Assembly (NCBI RefSeq): GCF_014635325.1
Contig: NZ_BMCT01000001.1
Coordinates: 1,269,743-1,333,742 of the forward strand
Direction: 5' to 3'
Source of the DNA: Azorhizobium oxalatiphilum
GTDB taxonomy: Bacteria > Pseudomonadota > Alphaproteobacteria > Rhizobiales > Xanthobacteraceae
DNA: 64,000 bases
A model generated the notes under the pieces. It did no database searches. It was not told the origin of the DNA and worked only from the letters and a program-made list of their open reading frames with translations. Made by a program: the position numbers and the translations under genes. Shown here in pieces: positions 11,890-19,538 of the stretch. Position 1 is the first letter of the stretch; each line of letters starts with the position of its first letter.

Positions 11890-12106
11890 AAGGCGCGCCC
11901 GAACCGATGGCCGGCCGCCAGTCTTAGGCTCTCCACCGCAAGCCCTGTCCCCAACCCCACCCCCCAGCCACGCGCCCGGCCTCTCTCTGCCAGCCATGCG
12001 CCGCCCGCGCTTCCGCCATCCCCGCATTGCCTCTATATACGCCTCAACGGACGGGCCTCGCGGCCCGGCCGCGTTCGTGTTTGTCAGTCGCGAGAGGAGA
12101 GGCCCC

Positions 12107-12403
12107 ATGTCGGGAAGCGAGATTTCGAGCGCCGGTCTGGATGTGCGGCGCCGCCGCATCATGTTCCGCGCCTGGCACCGGGGCACCCGCGAGATGGACC
12201 TCATCATGGGTCGCTTCGCCGATGCCCATATCTCGCTCCTCACCGAGGACGAGGTGGATGCCTTCGAGCAGATGCTGCTGATCGAGGATCCGGACCTGTT
12301 CAACTGGGTGAGCGGCTCCATCCCCGCCCCCGAAGAGGTGGCGACCCCGCTGTTCCGCCGCATCCAGGGGTGGCACCTCGCCGGCGGCTCGTTACCTGAC
12401 TGA
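12107..12403 (+). CDS. sdhE: Succinate dehydrogenase assembly factor 2 (SdhE)
   Basis: SdhE (YgfY/SDH5) promotes covalent attachment of FAD to the flavoprotein subunit of succinate dehydrogenase. The 98-residue product has the diagnostic RRRIMFRAWHRGTREMDLIM segment with the conserved RGTREMD motif, then LTEDEVDAFEQMLLIEDPDLFNW. The C-terminus is short and acidic, as usual. ATG 12107 follows GAGGAGAGG. It lies 76 bases upstream of mfd in the same direction, a neighbourhood common in alphaproteobacteria. Confidence 0.95.
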   Translation: MSGSEISSAGLDVRRRRIMFRAWHRGTREMDLIMGRFADAHISLLTEDEVDAFEQMLLIEDPDLFNWVSGSIPAPEEVATPLFRRIQGWHLAGGSLPD

Positions 12404-12479
12404 GCGCGCCAAGCGCTTTGCCGGACTGAGCGCCCCTCAAGCCCCCGTCGCCCGCCGCTGTTTGATTGGATAGACCCCC

Positions 12480-15400
12480 GTGAAGCGTCCCCGTTCCCTC
12501 GCCGAAGATCTCGCTCCGGGCCGTCCCCTCACGCTCTCCCGCGTGCCGGAGGGCATGGAGGGGCTGGTGGTGGCGGACCTTGCCCGCAGCGCCGCCGCCA
12601 GGAAGGATGCGCCGTGGCCGAGCCTCACCATCATCTGCCGCGACGGCCGCCGCCTCGCGGCGCTGGAGCGCGGGCTCGCCTTCTTCGCGCCCGAGATCGA
12701 GGTGCTGAGCTTCCCCTCGTGGGACTGCCTGCCCTATGACCGCGCCTCGCCCAACGCCGCCATCACCTCCCGCCGCATGGCGACGCTGGCGCGCCTTGCC
12801 CGCGTGAAGGGCGGCTCGGTGAGCGTGCTGCTCACCACGGTGAACGCCACCGTGCAACGGGTGCCGGCGCGCGAGCTGCTGGCGGCGCAGTCGCTTTCCG
12901 CCCGGCCGGGCAATGCCATCGCGCTGGAAGGCGTGACCGAATGGGCCGAGCGCAACGGCTATCTGCGCACGCCCACCGTGCGCGACACCGGCGAATATGC
13001 GGTGCGCGGCGGCCTGATCGACCTGTTCCCGCCCGGCCTCGATGCGCCGATCCGGCTCGATTTCTTTGGCGATACGCTGGAGAGCATCCGCGCGTTCGAT
13101 CCCGAGACCCAGCGCTCCTCCGGCACGTTGTCCGCGCTGGAGCTGGTGCCCATGGCTGAGTTCCAGCTCACCACCGAGACCATGCGCCGCTTCCGCATGG
13201 CGTATCTGGCTGAGTTCGGCGCCAACACCAAGGGCGACACGCTTTATGAGGCGGTGAGCGAAGGCCGCCGCCATGCGGGCATGGAGCACTGGCTGCCGCT
13301 GTTCCACACCGGCCTCGACACGCTGTTCGACTATCTGGACGGCACGCCCCTCGTGATCGAGGCGCAGGCCGAGGATGCCGCCGCCGAGCGCATCGGCCAG
13401 ATCGGCGATTATTACGCCGCCCGGCAGGAGGCGCTGACCTCCGGCGCGCCGGGCGCGGTCTACAAGCCGCTGCCGCCCGATCGTCTGTATCTGACGGAGA
13501 AGGAATGGCGCGGGGCGCTGGAGCGCACCCCGCTTGCCCGCATCACCCCGTTCGCCGTGCCTGAAAGCGGGGCGGGCAAGGTGATCGACGTGGCCGGCGT
13601 GGAAGGCCGCTCCTTCGCCGCCGAGCGGGCGGACCCGGAGGCCAATGTCTTCGACGCCGCCATCGCCCATGTGCGCGAACTGCAGGAGCAGCGCAAGAAG
13701 GTGATCCTCGCCGGCTGGTCGGAAGGCTCGCGCGAGCGCCTCGCCACCGTGATGGCTGATCACGGGCTCAAGGGACTGGTGCCGATCTCCAAGTTCGCCA
13801 CCGTGGAGCCGACCCCGCGCGACAAGGTGACGCTCGCCATCTACGGCCTTGAGCGCGGCTTCGTGACGCCGGACTTCGCCATCCTCGGCGAGCAGGACAT
13901 TCTCGGCGACCGCCTCGTGCGCCCGAAGCGCAAGGCGCGCCGCCCGCAGGACGTGATCGGCGAGCTGACCTCGCTCACCGCCGGCGACCTCGTGGTGCAT
14001 GTGGACCACGGCATCGGCCGCTTCATCGGCCTGAAAGCCATCGAGGCCATGGGCGCCCCCCATGACTGCCTTGAGCTGCATTATGCCGGCGGCGACAAGC
14101 TGTTCCTGCCGGTGGAGAATCTCGAACTGCTGACCCGCTACGGCTCGGAGGATACCGAGGCGCAGCTCGACAAGCTGGGCGGCGGCGGCTGGCAGCAGCG
14201 CAAGGCGCGCATGAAGAAGCGCATCCGCGAGATGGCGGGTGAGCTGATCAAGATCGCGGCCGCGCGCAAGCTGTCGCAGGCGCCGCGCCTCGTGCCCGCC
14301 GCCGGTCTCTATGACGAGTTCCGCGCCGGCTTCCCCTATGAGGAGACGGACGATCAGGAAGCCGCCATCGAGGCGGTGCTGGACGATCTCTCCTCCGGCC
14401 ATCCCATGGATCGCCTCGTGTGCGGCGACGTGGGCTTCGGCAAGACCGAAGTGGCGCTGCGCGCCGCCTTCGCGGTGGCGCTGTCCGGCAAGCAGGTGGC
14501 GGTGGTGGTGCCCACCACACTGCTCGCCCGCCAGCATTTCCGCACCTTTGCGGAACGCTTCAAGGACCTGCCGGTGAATGTGGCGCAGGCCTCCCGCATG
14601 GTGACGGGCAAGGACCTCACCGCCGTGAAGAAGGGCCTTGCCGACGGCACCGTGGACATCGTGGTCGGCACCCATGCGCTCTTGAGCAAGAGCATCCAGT
14701 TCAAGGATCTGGGCATCGTCATCGTGGACGAGGAGCAGCATTTCGGCGTCGCCCACAAGGAGCGCCTGAAGGCCCTGCGCGCCGAAGTGCATGTGCTGAC
14801 CCTGACCGCGACCCCGATCCCGCGCACGCTGCAGCTCGCCATGACCGGCGTGCGTGAGCTGTCGCTCATCGCCACCCCGCCGGTGGACCGCCTCGCGGTG
14901 CGCACCTTCATCACCCCGTTCGACCCTTTGATCGTGCGCGAGGCGCTGCTGCGCGAGCGCTATCGCGGCGGCCAGAGTTTCTATGTGGTGCCGCGCATCG
15001 ACGATCTCGCCGAGGTGCGCGAGTTCCTCGAAAAGTCGGTGCCGGAAGTGAAGGTGGCGGTGGCCCACGGCCAGATGGCGGCGGGCACGCTGGAAGACAT
15101 CATGACCGCCTTCTACGACGGCCAGTATGATGTGCTGCTCTCCACCACCATCGTGGAGAGCGGGCTCGACGTGCCCAATGCCAACACGCTGATCGTGCAC
15201 CGCGCCGACATGTTCGGCCTCGCCCAGCTCTACCAGTTGCGCGGGCGCGTGGGCCGGGCCAAGGCGCGCGCCTATGCCATCTTCTCCGTGCCGGCCACCA
15301 AGCCCGTGACCACGCAGGCGGAGCGGCGCCTGAAGGTGCTGCAATCGCTTGAAAATCTGGGCGCGGGCTTCCAGCTCGCCAGCCACGATCTGGACATTCG

Positions 15401-15995
15401 CGGCGCGGGCAACCTGCTCGGCGACGAGCAGTCCGGCCACATCAAGGAAGTGGGCTACGAACTCTATCAGGAGATGCTGGAGGAGGCGATCGCGCATCTG
15501 AAGGCCGGCATCACCGATTATGTGGACGACAAGTGGTCGCCCAACATCACCATCGGCATGCCGGTGCTGATCCCGGAGGATTACGTCACCGATCTGCACG
15601 TGCGCCTCGCGCTCTACCGGCGTCTTGCGGACATCACCGAGGATGCGGAGCTGGATGCCTTCGGCGCCGAACTGGTGGACCGCTTCGGCCCCGCGCCGGA
15701 GGAGGTTTCCCACCTGCTGCGCCTCTCGCAGATCAAGACGCTGGCGCGCCGCGCGAACGTGGAGAAGGTGGACGCCGGCCCGAAGGGCGTGGTGCTGGCC
15801 TTCCGCGAGAACCAGTTCGCCGATCCGTCCGGCCTTGTGCAGATGATCAATGCCGAGGGCCCGCAGGCCAAGGTGCGGCCGGACTTCAAGGTGGTGTTCC
15901 TGCGCGACTGGGCCAATGCGGAAGCCCGCGTGAAGGGCACGCTGCAGGTGCTGCGCAAGCTCGCCCAGCTGGTGGAGAAGCGCAAGGTGGCGTGA
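12480..15995 (+). CDS. mfd: Transcription-repair coupling factor
   Basis: Mfd is a DNA translocase that removes RNA polymerase stalled at lesions and recruits UvrA. The 1171-residue protein shows the full layout: UvrB-homology region (about 1-340), a CarD-like RNA polymerase-interaction domain (about 490-560, GDLVVHVDHGIGRF), then superfamily 2 helicase motors. Walker A is GDVGFGKTE near residue 650, the DEEQHFG box follows, and motif VI contains QLRGRVGRAKARAYA. A TRCF C-terminal domain ends the protein. The start is GTG 12480. The only conspicuous oddity is a very long open frame on the opposite strand, a codon-bias shadow. Confidence 0.97.
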   Translation: MKRPRSLAEDLAPGRPLTLSRVPEGMEGLVVADLARSAAARKDAPWPSLTIICRDGRRLAALERGLAFFAPEIEVLSFPSWDCLPYDRASPNAAITSRRMATLARLARVKGGSVSVLLTTVNATVQRVPARELLAAQSLSARPGNAIALEGVTEWAERNGYLRTPTVRDTGEYAVRGGLIDLFPPGLDAPIRLDFFGDTLESIRAFDPETQRSSGTLSALELVPMAEFQLTTETMRRFRMAYLAEFGANTKGDTLYEAVSEGRRHAGMEHWLPLFHTGLDTLFDYLDGTPLVIEAQAEDAAAERIGQIGDYYAARQEALTSGAPGAVYKPLPPDRLYLTEKEWRGALERTPLARITPFAVPESGAGKVIDVAGVEGRSFAAERADPEANVFDAAIAHVRELQEQRKKVILAGWSEGSRERLATVMADHGLKGLVPISKFATVEPTPRDKVTLAIYGLERGFVTPDFAILGEQDILGDRLVRPKRKARRPQDVIGELTSLTAGDLVVHVDHGIGRFIGLKAIEAMGAPHDCLELHYAGGDKLFLPVENLELLTRYGSEDTEAQLDKLGGGGWQQRKARMKKRIREMAGELIKIAAARKLSQAPRLVPAAGLYDEFRAGFPYEETDDQEAAIEAVLDDLSSGHPMDRLVCGDVGFGKTEVALRAAFAVALSGKQVAVVVPTTLLARQHFRTFAERFKDLPVNVAQASRMVTGKDLTAVKKGLADGTVDIVVGTHALLSKSIQFKDLGIVIVDEEQHFGVAHKERLKALRAEVHVLTLTATPIPRTLQLAMTGVRELSLIATPPVDRLAVRTFITPFDPLIVREALLRERYRGGQSFYVVPRIDDLAEVREFLEKSVPEVKVAVAHGQMAAGTLEDIMTAFYDGQYDVLLSTTIVESGLDVPNANTLIVHRADMFGLAQLYQLRGRVGRAKARAYAIFSVPATKPVTTQAERRLKVLQSLENLGAGFQLASHDLDIRGAGNLLGDEQSGHIKEVGYELYQEMLEEAIAHLKAGITDYVDDKWSPNITIGMPVLIPEDYVTDLHVRLALYRRLADITEDAELDAFGAELVDRFGPAPEEVSHLLRLSQIKTLARRANVEKVDAGPKGVVLAFRENQFADPSGLVQMINAEGPQAKVRPDFKVVFLRDWANAEARVKGTLQVLRKLAQLVEKRKVA

Positions 15996-16074
15996 GGGGC
16001 GAGGGGCGGTCCGGGCAGTCAGTCACGTTGTCGGGGCTTGCGGCCCTTATGGTCGTGTTCGCACCCTCTCCACT

Positions 16075-16220
16075 CGTCATGCCCGGGCTTGACCCGGGCA
16101 TCCACGTCCCTCCGCCGGGTGGGGCGTGGACATGTTCGCGAACGGTCGCCGCTTGCCGGTTCTCGCGCGGGCCGCTGTCGGCCTGACGTGGATCCCCGGA
16201 TCAAGTCCGGGGATGACGAT
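16075..16220. repeat. Paired palindromic repeat, family B
   Basis: Each end is itself a palindrome. The left end has GTCATGCCCGGGCTTGACCC and the right end is the inverted counterpart around GGATCAAGTCCGG, ending ATGACG. The two arms face each other across about 80 bases. Related elements occur at 26521-26667, 32701-32889 and 55731-55917. The element fills most of the gap between mfd and the siderophore permease genes. Confidence 0.8.
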
Positions 16221-16275
16221 GCTCTGTTGGGTGGACGCGGTGTTCCATACTTGGGCAAATGCTTATCATCGCTTC

Positions 16276-17322
16276 CTATCCCCGCTCCCCCCGCAGCCGC
16301 GCCCGCAGGAAGGCCGCGAAATAGAGCCCGCCCACCGCCGCCGTCACCGCGCCCACGGGGAGTACGCGCGGGGCGAAGGCGGTGCGGGCGAGGAGGTCGC
16401 TACCCATCAGGAACACCGCACCGGTGAGGCCAGAGGCCAGAAGCGGCAGCCCCGGCCCACCGGACAGCCGCCGTGCCACCTGCGGGGCGATGAGGGCGAC
16501 GAAGCCGATGGGGCCGGCCAGCAAGGTCGCGATGGCGGTGAGCAGAAGGCCGAGACCGGCCAGCGCCAGTTGTGCCCGGCCGACCCGCAGGCCCAGCGCC
16601 TGCGCCTTGTCCGGCCCCAGCTCCAGAGCCCGCACCGCGCGGGCGGCGGCCAGCACCAGTGGCAGGATGCCCGCCAGCAGCATCGCGCCCAGCGCGAGGC
16701 GGCCGGCATCCATGCCCGCCAGCGTGCCGAGCTTCCAGCTCGCCGCCGCCACCGCCGCATCCAGCCGCACGGTCATGATGATCCAGTCGTTGAGCGCCGT
16801 GAACAGTGCCCCCACCGCGATGCCGATGAGCACCAGCTTTCCCGGCTGCGCGTGCCCCGGCCCGGCGCAGCCATAGACGAGGCCGCCGGCCAGCAGCCCG
16901 CCCGCGAAGGCGGCCGCCGCCATCAGCACCGGGCCGCCGCCGGCAAGCAGGACGAGGAGCGCGCCGGTGAAGGAGCCGGCATCGAAGCCGATCACATCCG
17001 GGCTGCCCAGCGGATTGCGCAGCAGGGTCTGGAACAGCGCGCCCGCAAGGCCGAGCGCCAGCCCCACCAGCAGGCCGCCGGCAATGCGCGGCAGGCGCCA
17101 CTCCATGACCACGAGATGCAGATCCGGCCCGCCGGTGCCGGCGAGGGCGCGGAGCACGTCGGCAGGGGCAAGGCGCAGCGTGCCGAGGGAGAGCCCGGCC
17201 AGTGCCAGCAGGGCGCAGGCGGCGAGCAGCGCGAGGCAGACGATGAGCGCGCGCGGGCGCACCGGCAGGGACAGGCCACCGACGCGCAGGGCGGGGCGGC
17301 GGGGCAGGGGGGTGTCGCTCAT
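16276..17322 (-). CDS. Ferric-siderophore ABC transporter permease, FecCD family (second)
   Basis: This 348-residue inner-membrane protein has 8-10 hydrophobic segments and the FecCD family signatures WRLPRIAGGLLVGLALGLAG, LLRNPLGSPDVIG near residues 80-115, and a C-terminal GPIGFVALIAPQVAR that contacts the ATPase. ATG 17322 follows AAAGGGG. It is the last gene of the siderophore operon, separated from the first permease by 271 bases that contain two palindromic repeats. The gene next to its 3' end is mfd on the other strand, so no ATPase gene follows. Confidence 0.9.
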   Translation of the reverse strand: MSDTPLPRRPALRVGGLSLPVRPRALIVCLALLAACALLALAGLSLGTLRLAPADVLRALAGTGGPDLHLVVMEWRLPRIAGGLLVGLALGLAGALFQTLLRNPLGSPDVIGFDAGSFTGALLVLLAGGGPVLMAAAAFAGGLLAGGLVYGCAGPGHAQPGKLVLIGIAVGALFTALNDWIIMTVRLDAAVAAASWKLGTLAGMDAGRLALGAMLLAGILPLVLAAARAVRALELGPDKAQALGLRVGRAQLALAGLGLLLTAIATLLAGPIGFVALIAPQVARRLSGGPGLPLLASGLTGAVFLMGSDLLARTAFAPRVLPVGAVTAAVGGLYFAAFLRARLRGERG

Positions 17323-17381
17323 AGCCCCTTTGGAAATCCCCATCAGCTTGCAGCCATGCGCATTGTGACCGGCCTCGCCTG

Positions 17382-17478
17382 CCCCCTCCCAACCCTCCCC
17401 GCACAGAAGTCGGATGTTTCCGACTTCTGCACCTCGTTGCCGCAACCGGCAGGAGCCGGTTGCAAGCGGGAGAGGGCT
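17382..17478. repeat. Composite palindromic repeat, second copy
   Basis: The stems here are CAGAAGTCGGA-TGTT-TCCGACTTCTG and GCAACCGGC-AGGA-GCCGGTTGC, flanked by split family-A halves. Compared with the copy at 11698-11798, each stem differs at one position on both arms so that pairing is kept. Confidence 0.85.
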
Positions 17479-17525
17479 TTCCCCGCCAGGCTTTCGAACC
17501 GGTCAGGACTGTTGGCGCGACAGGC

Positions 17526-17562
17526 TCCCTCTCCCGCTTGCGGGGGAGGGTTGGGGAGGGGG
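17526..17562. repeat. GC-rich palindromic repeat, family A
   Basis: This simple copy lies between the two permease genes, just downstream of the composite element. Confidence 0.85.
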
Positions 17563-17593
17563 AAGGGTCCGGCGGACATTCTCAAACGGGTGC

Positions 17594-18604
17594 TCACAGG
17601 GCCACCCGGCGCCAGCGCAGGCGGGCGAGCGCGATGAGCACCGGCGCACCGATGAGTGCCGTCACCACGCCCGCCGGCACTTCGGAGGGGGCGGCGAGGC
17701 TACGGCCCAGCGCATCGGCGGCGATCAGCAGGGCCGCGCCAAGCACGGCGGCATTGGCCAGCACCTGCCGCTCATCGGCAAGGGTGAGGCGGCGGGCCAT
17801 GTGCGGGGCGGCGAGGCCCACGAAGGCGATGGGGCCGGCGGCGGCGGTGGCACCGCCCGCCAGCAGGATCACCGCAAGCAGGGACAGCACTTGTGTGCGC
17901 GCCACGGAGAGGCCCAGCGCCGCCGCCCGGTCCGCGCCCAGCGTCAGCACGTTGAGCCGGGGGGCAAGGAGCGCCGCCAGCGCCAGCCCGGCGCCGATGG
18001 CGGGCAGCACGGCGGGCAGGATGACACGCGCATCGCCCGCCAGCGCGCCCACGCGCCAGTTGCGCACGAGGTCGAACCGTTCGGGATCGGACAGCGCGAA
18101 CCCCTGCGCGAGGCCGAAGCACAGCGCGCCCACGGCGACACCCGCCAGCGTGAGCTGCACCGGGGGCACGCCGCCCTTCAGGCCGCCGGCGACTGTTCCC
18201 ACCGCCAGCGCAGCGAGCCCCGCGCCCATCGCCGCCAGCGCGAGCAGGGCGCCGGTGCCGGTGAGGCCCAGCACGCCGGCGCCCACCACCACGGCGAGGC
18301 TCGCCCCGGCATTGATGCCCAGCAGGCCGGGATCGCCCAAAGGGTTGCGGGTGGCGGACTGGATGATGGCGCCGGCCACCGCCAGCGCGGCCCCCACCGC
18401 CAGCCCCAGCAGCACGCGGGGCAGGCGCAGCTCGCGCACGATGATCAGCGCCTCATCGGAGCCCTGGCCCATGAGTGCCGACAGCACGGCGGCGGGGGAG
18501 AGCGGCTTTGCCCCCGCCGCCAGCCCGGCCAGAACGGCGAGGGCGAGCAAAGCGAGGCTGAGGGCGAGCACGCCGGCCGCGCGCAGGAGGCGACGGGGTC
18601 TCAT
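17594..18604 (-). CDS. Ferric-siderophore ABC transporter permease, FecCD family (first)
   Basis: This 336-residue polytopic membrane protein has FecCD signatures: LRLPRVLLGLAVGAALAVAG, ATRNPLGDPGLLG and GPIAFVGLAAPHMAR. The paired permeases would form a heterodimeric channel like FepD/FepG. ATG 18604 overlaps the stop of the binding-protein gene by four bases (ATGA), which indicates translational coupling. The long spacer with repeats after this gene separates it from its partner permease. Confidence 0.92.
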   Translation of the reverse strand: MRPRRLLRAAGVLALSLALLALAVLAGLAAGAKPLSPAAVLSALMGQGSDEALIIVRELRLPRVLLGLAVGAALAVAGAIIQSATRNPLGDPGLLGINAGASLAVVVGAGVLGLTGTGALLALAAMGAGLAALAVGTVAGGLKGGVPPVQLTLAGVAVGALCFGLAQGFALSDPERFDLVRNWRVGALAGDARVILPAVLPAIGAGLALAALLAPRLNVLTLGADRAAALGLSVARTQVLSLLAVILLAGGATAAAGPIAFVGLAAPHMARRLTLADERQVLANAAVLGAALLIAADALGRSLAAPSEVPAGVVTALIGAPVLIALARLRWRRVAL

Positions 18605-19533
18605 GCGGTGGCCCGCGCATAGAGCGCATCATACGCGGTGGCGAGATAGGCGGCGGTGTAGCAGGCGCCGAAGGTGCAATTGCCCTTCACGATCTCCACC
18701 CGCCCGGCACGCACGGCAGGCAGGCGCTGCCACAGCGCCTCGCGCGTGAGCGCCTCAAGCGCGCCATTGCCGAAATCCTGCAACAGCATGGCGTCCGCGG
18801 GGCCGAGCACGTCGCCCAGTGCCTCCAGCGCCACCTCGCCATAGGGGCCGAGGCGGGCGGCATCGATGCCATGGCCGCCCAGTTCCGCCAGCACCTGCGC
18901 CGGCATCACCTGCCCGTAGCCGGTGCCCGCCGTACTCACCATGGTTCGCCGCTTGATGGGATCGAACCAGATCGCGGCCACGAGGTTTTTGGCGATTGCC
19001 GCGCCATGGCGGGCGCGGATGGAGGCGATGACGGCGGCATGGGCGGCGATGGTCTTTTCCGCCAGCGCCTCCCGGCCGAGCCATTGGCCGAGGCTGGCGA
19101 GGTTCTCCTGCCAGGTGAGCCGGTGATTGCTGGGCAGCACCGGGGCGATGGCGGCAAGGCGCGTGAGCGGCCACCAGTCGGAGGCGGGCGCGGTGTCCGG
19201 ACAGAGGATGAGATCGGGTTTGAGCGCAAGGATCTGCTCAAGGTCCGGCGGGGCGGCGAGGAAGGGCACGCTGGCGGGCACCGGCACCCATGGCCGGGCG
19301 CGGCTGTGGCTGTAGCCGATGAGCGGCAGATCGAGGGCGAGGGCGCATTCCAGGCTGATGCGGCTGTCGATGGCGATCACACGCTGCGGGTCGGCGGGGA
19401 TGCCTGTGGCGCCGGGCGGCGTGCCGGCCCGCGTCTGCGCGGGGGCGGCAGCGGCGAGCCGGAACGCAGGCACGGCGCCCCCGAGGCCCATCAGGCCCCC
19501 GAGCACGCCGCGCCGGGAGATGCCCCTCCCCAT
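18601..19533 (-). CDS. Iron-siderophore substrate-binding protein (Tat-type signal)
   Basis: This is a 310-residue periplasmic binding protein of the FhuD/FepB (cluster A-II) type. The N-terminus MGRGISRRGVLGGLMGLGGA has the twin-arginine pattern SRRGVLG, so it is probably exported folded. The body shows the helical-backbone features PDLILCPDT and, in the C lobe, a VEIVKGNCTFGACYTAA segment. ATG 19533 is chosen over an in-frame start at 19821 that would run through the TonB receptor gene. It starts five bases after the receptor stop and overlaps the permease start, so the three are one operon. Confidence 0.9.
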   Translation of the reverse strand: MGRGISRRGVLGGLMGLGGAVPAFRLAAAAPAQTRAGTPPGATGIPADPQRVIAIDSRISLECALALDLPLIGYSHSRARPWVPVPASVPFLAAPPDLEQILALKPDLILCPDTAPASDWWPLTRLAAIAPVLPSNHRLTWQENLASLGQWLGREALAEKTIAAHAAVIASIRARHGAAIAKNLVAAIWFDPIKRRTMVSTAGTGYGQVMPAQVLAELGGHGIDAARLGPYGEVALEALGDVLGPADAMLLQDFGNGALEALTREALWQRLPAVRAGRVEIVKGNCTFGACYTAAYLATAYDALYARATA

Positions 19534-19538
19534 GGAAC

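Larger units (their letters stand above)
11538..12106. other. Intergenic region with two repeat elements upstream of sdhE
   Basis: This 569-base gap lies between the ABC-F gene and sdhE, which diverge from it. It holds a composite two-hairpin repeat (11698-11798) and a simple family-A repeat (11851-11889). The sdhE promoter must lie in the last 200 bases; no clear -35/-10 pair stands out. Confidence 0.5.

Noticed and set aside
11675-11900. Small protein genes over the repeat elements
   Set aside because: Frames across family-A and composite repeats give Pro/Arg/Ser-rich translations that recur at each repeat copy, not genes.
12300-15713. Very long open frame on the minus strand opposite mfd, more than 1100 codons
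   Set aside because: It is an antisense shadow caused by GC3-rich codons of mfd; its translation is His/Gly/Arg-rich with no domain, and mfd is certain.
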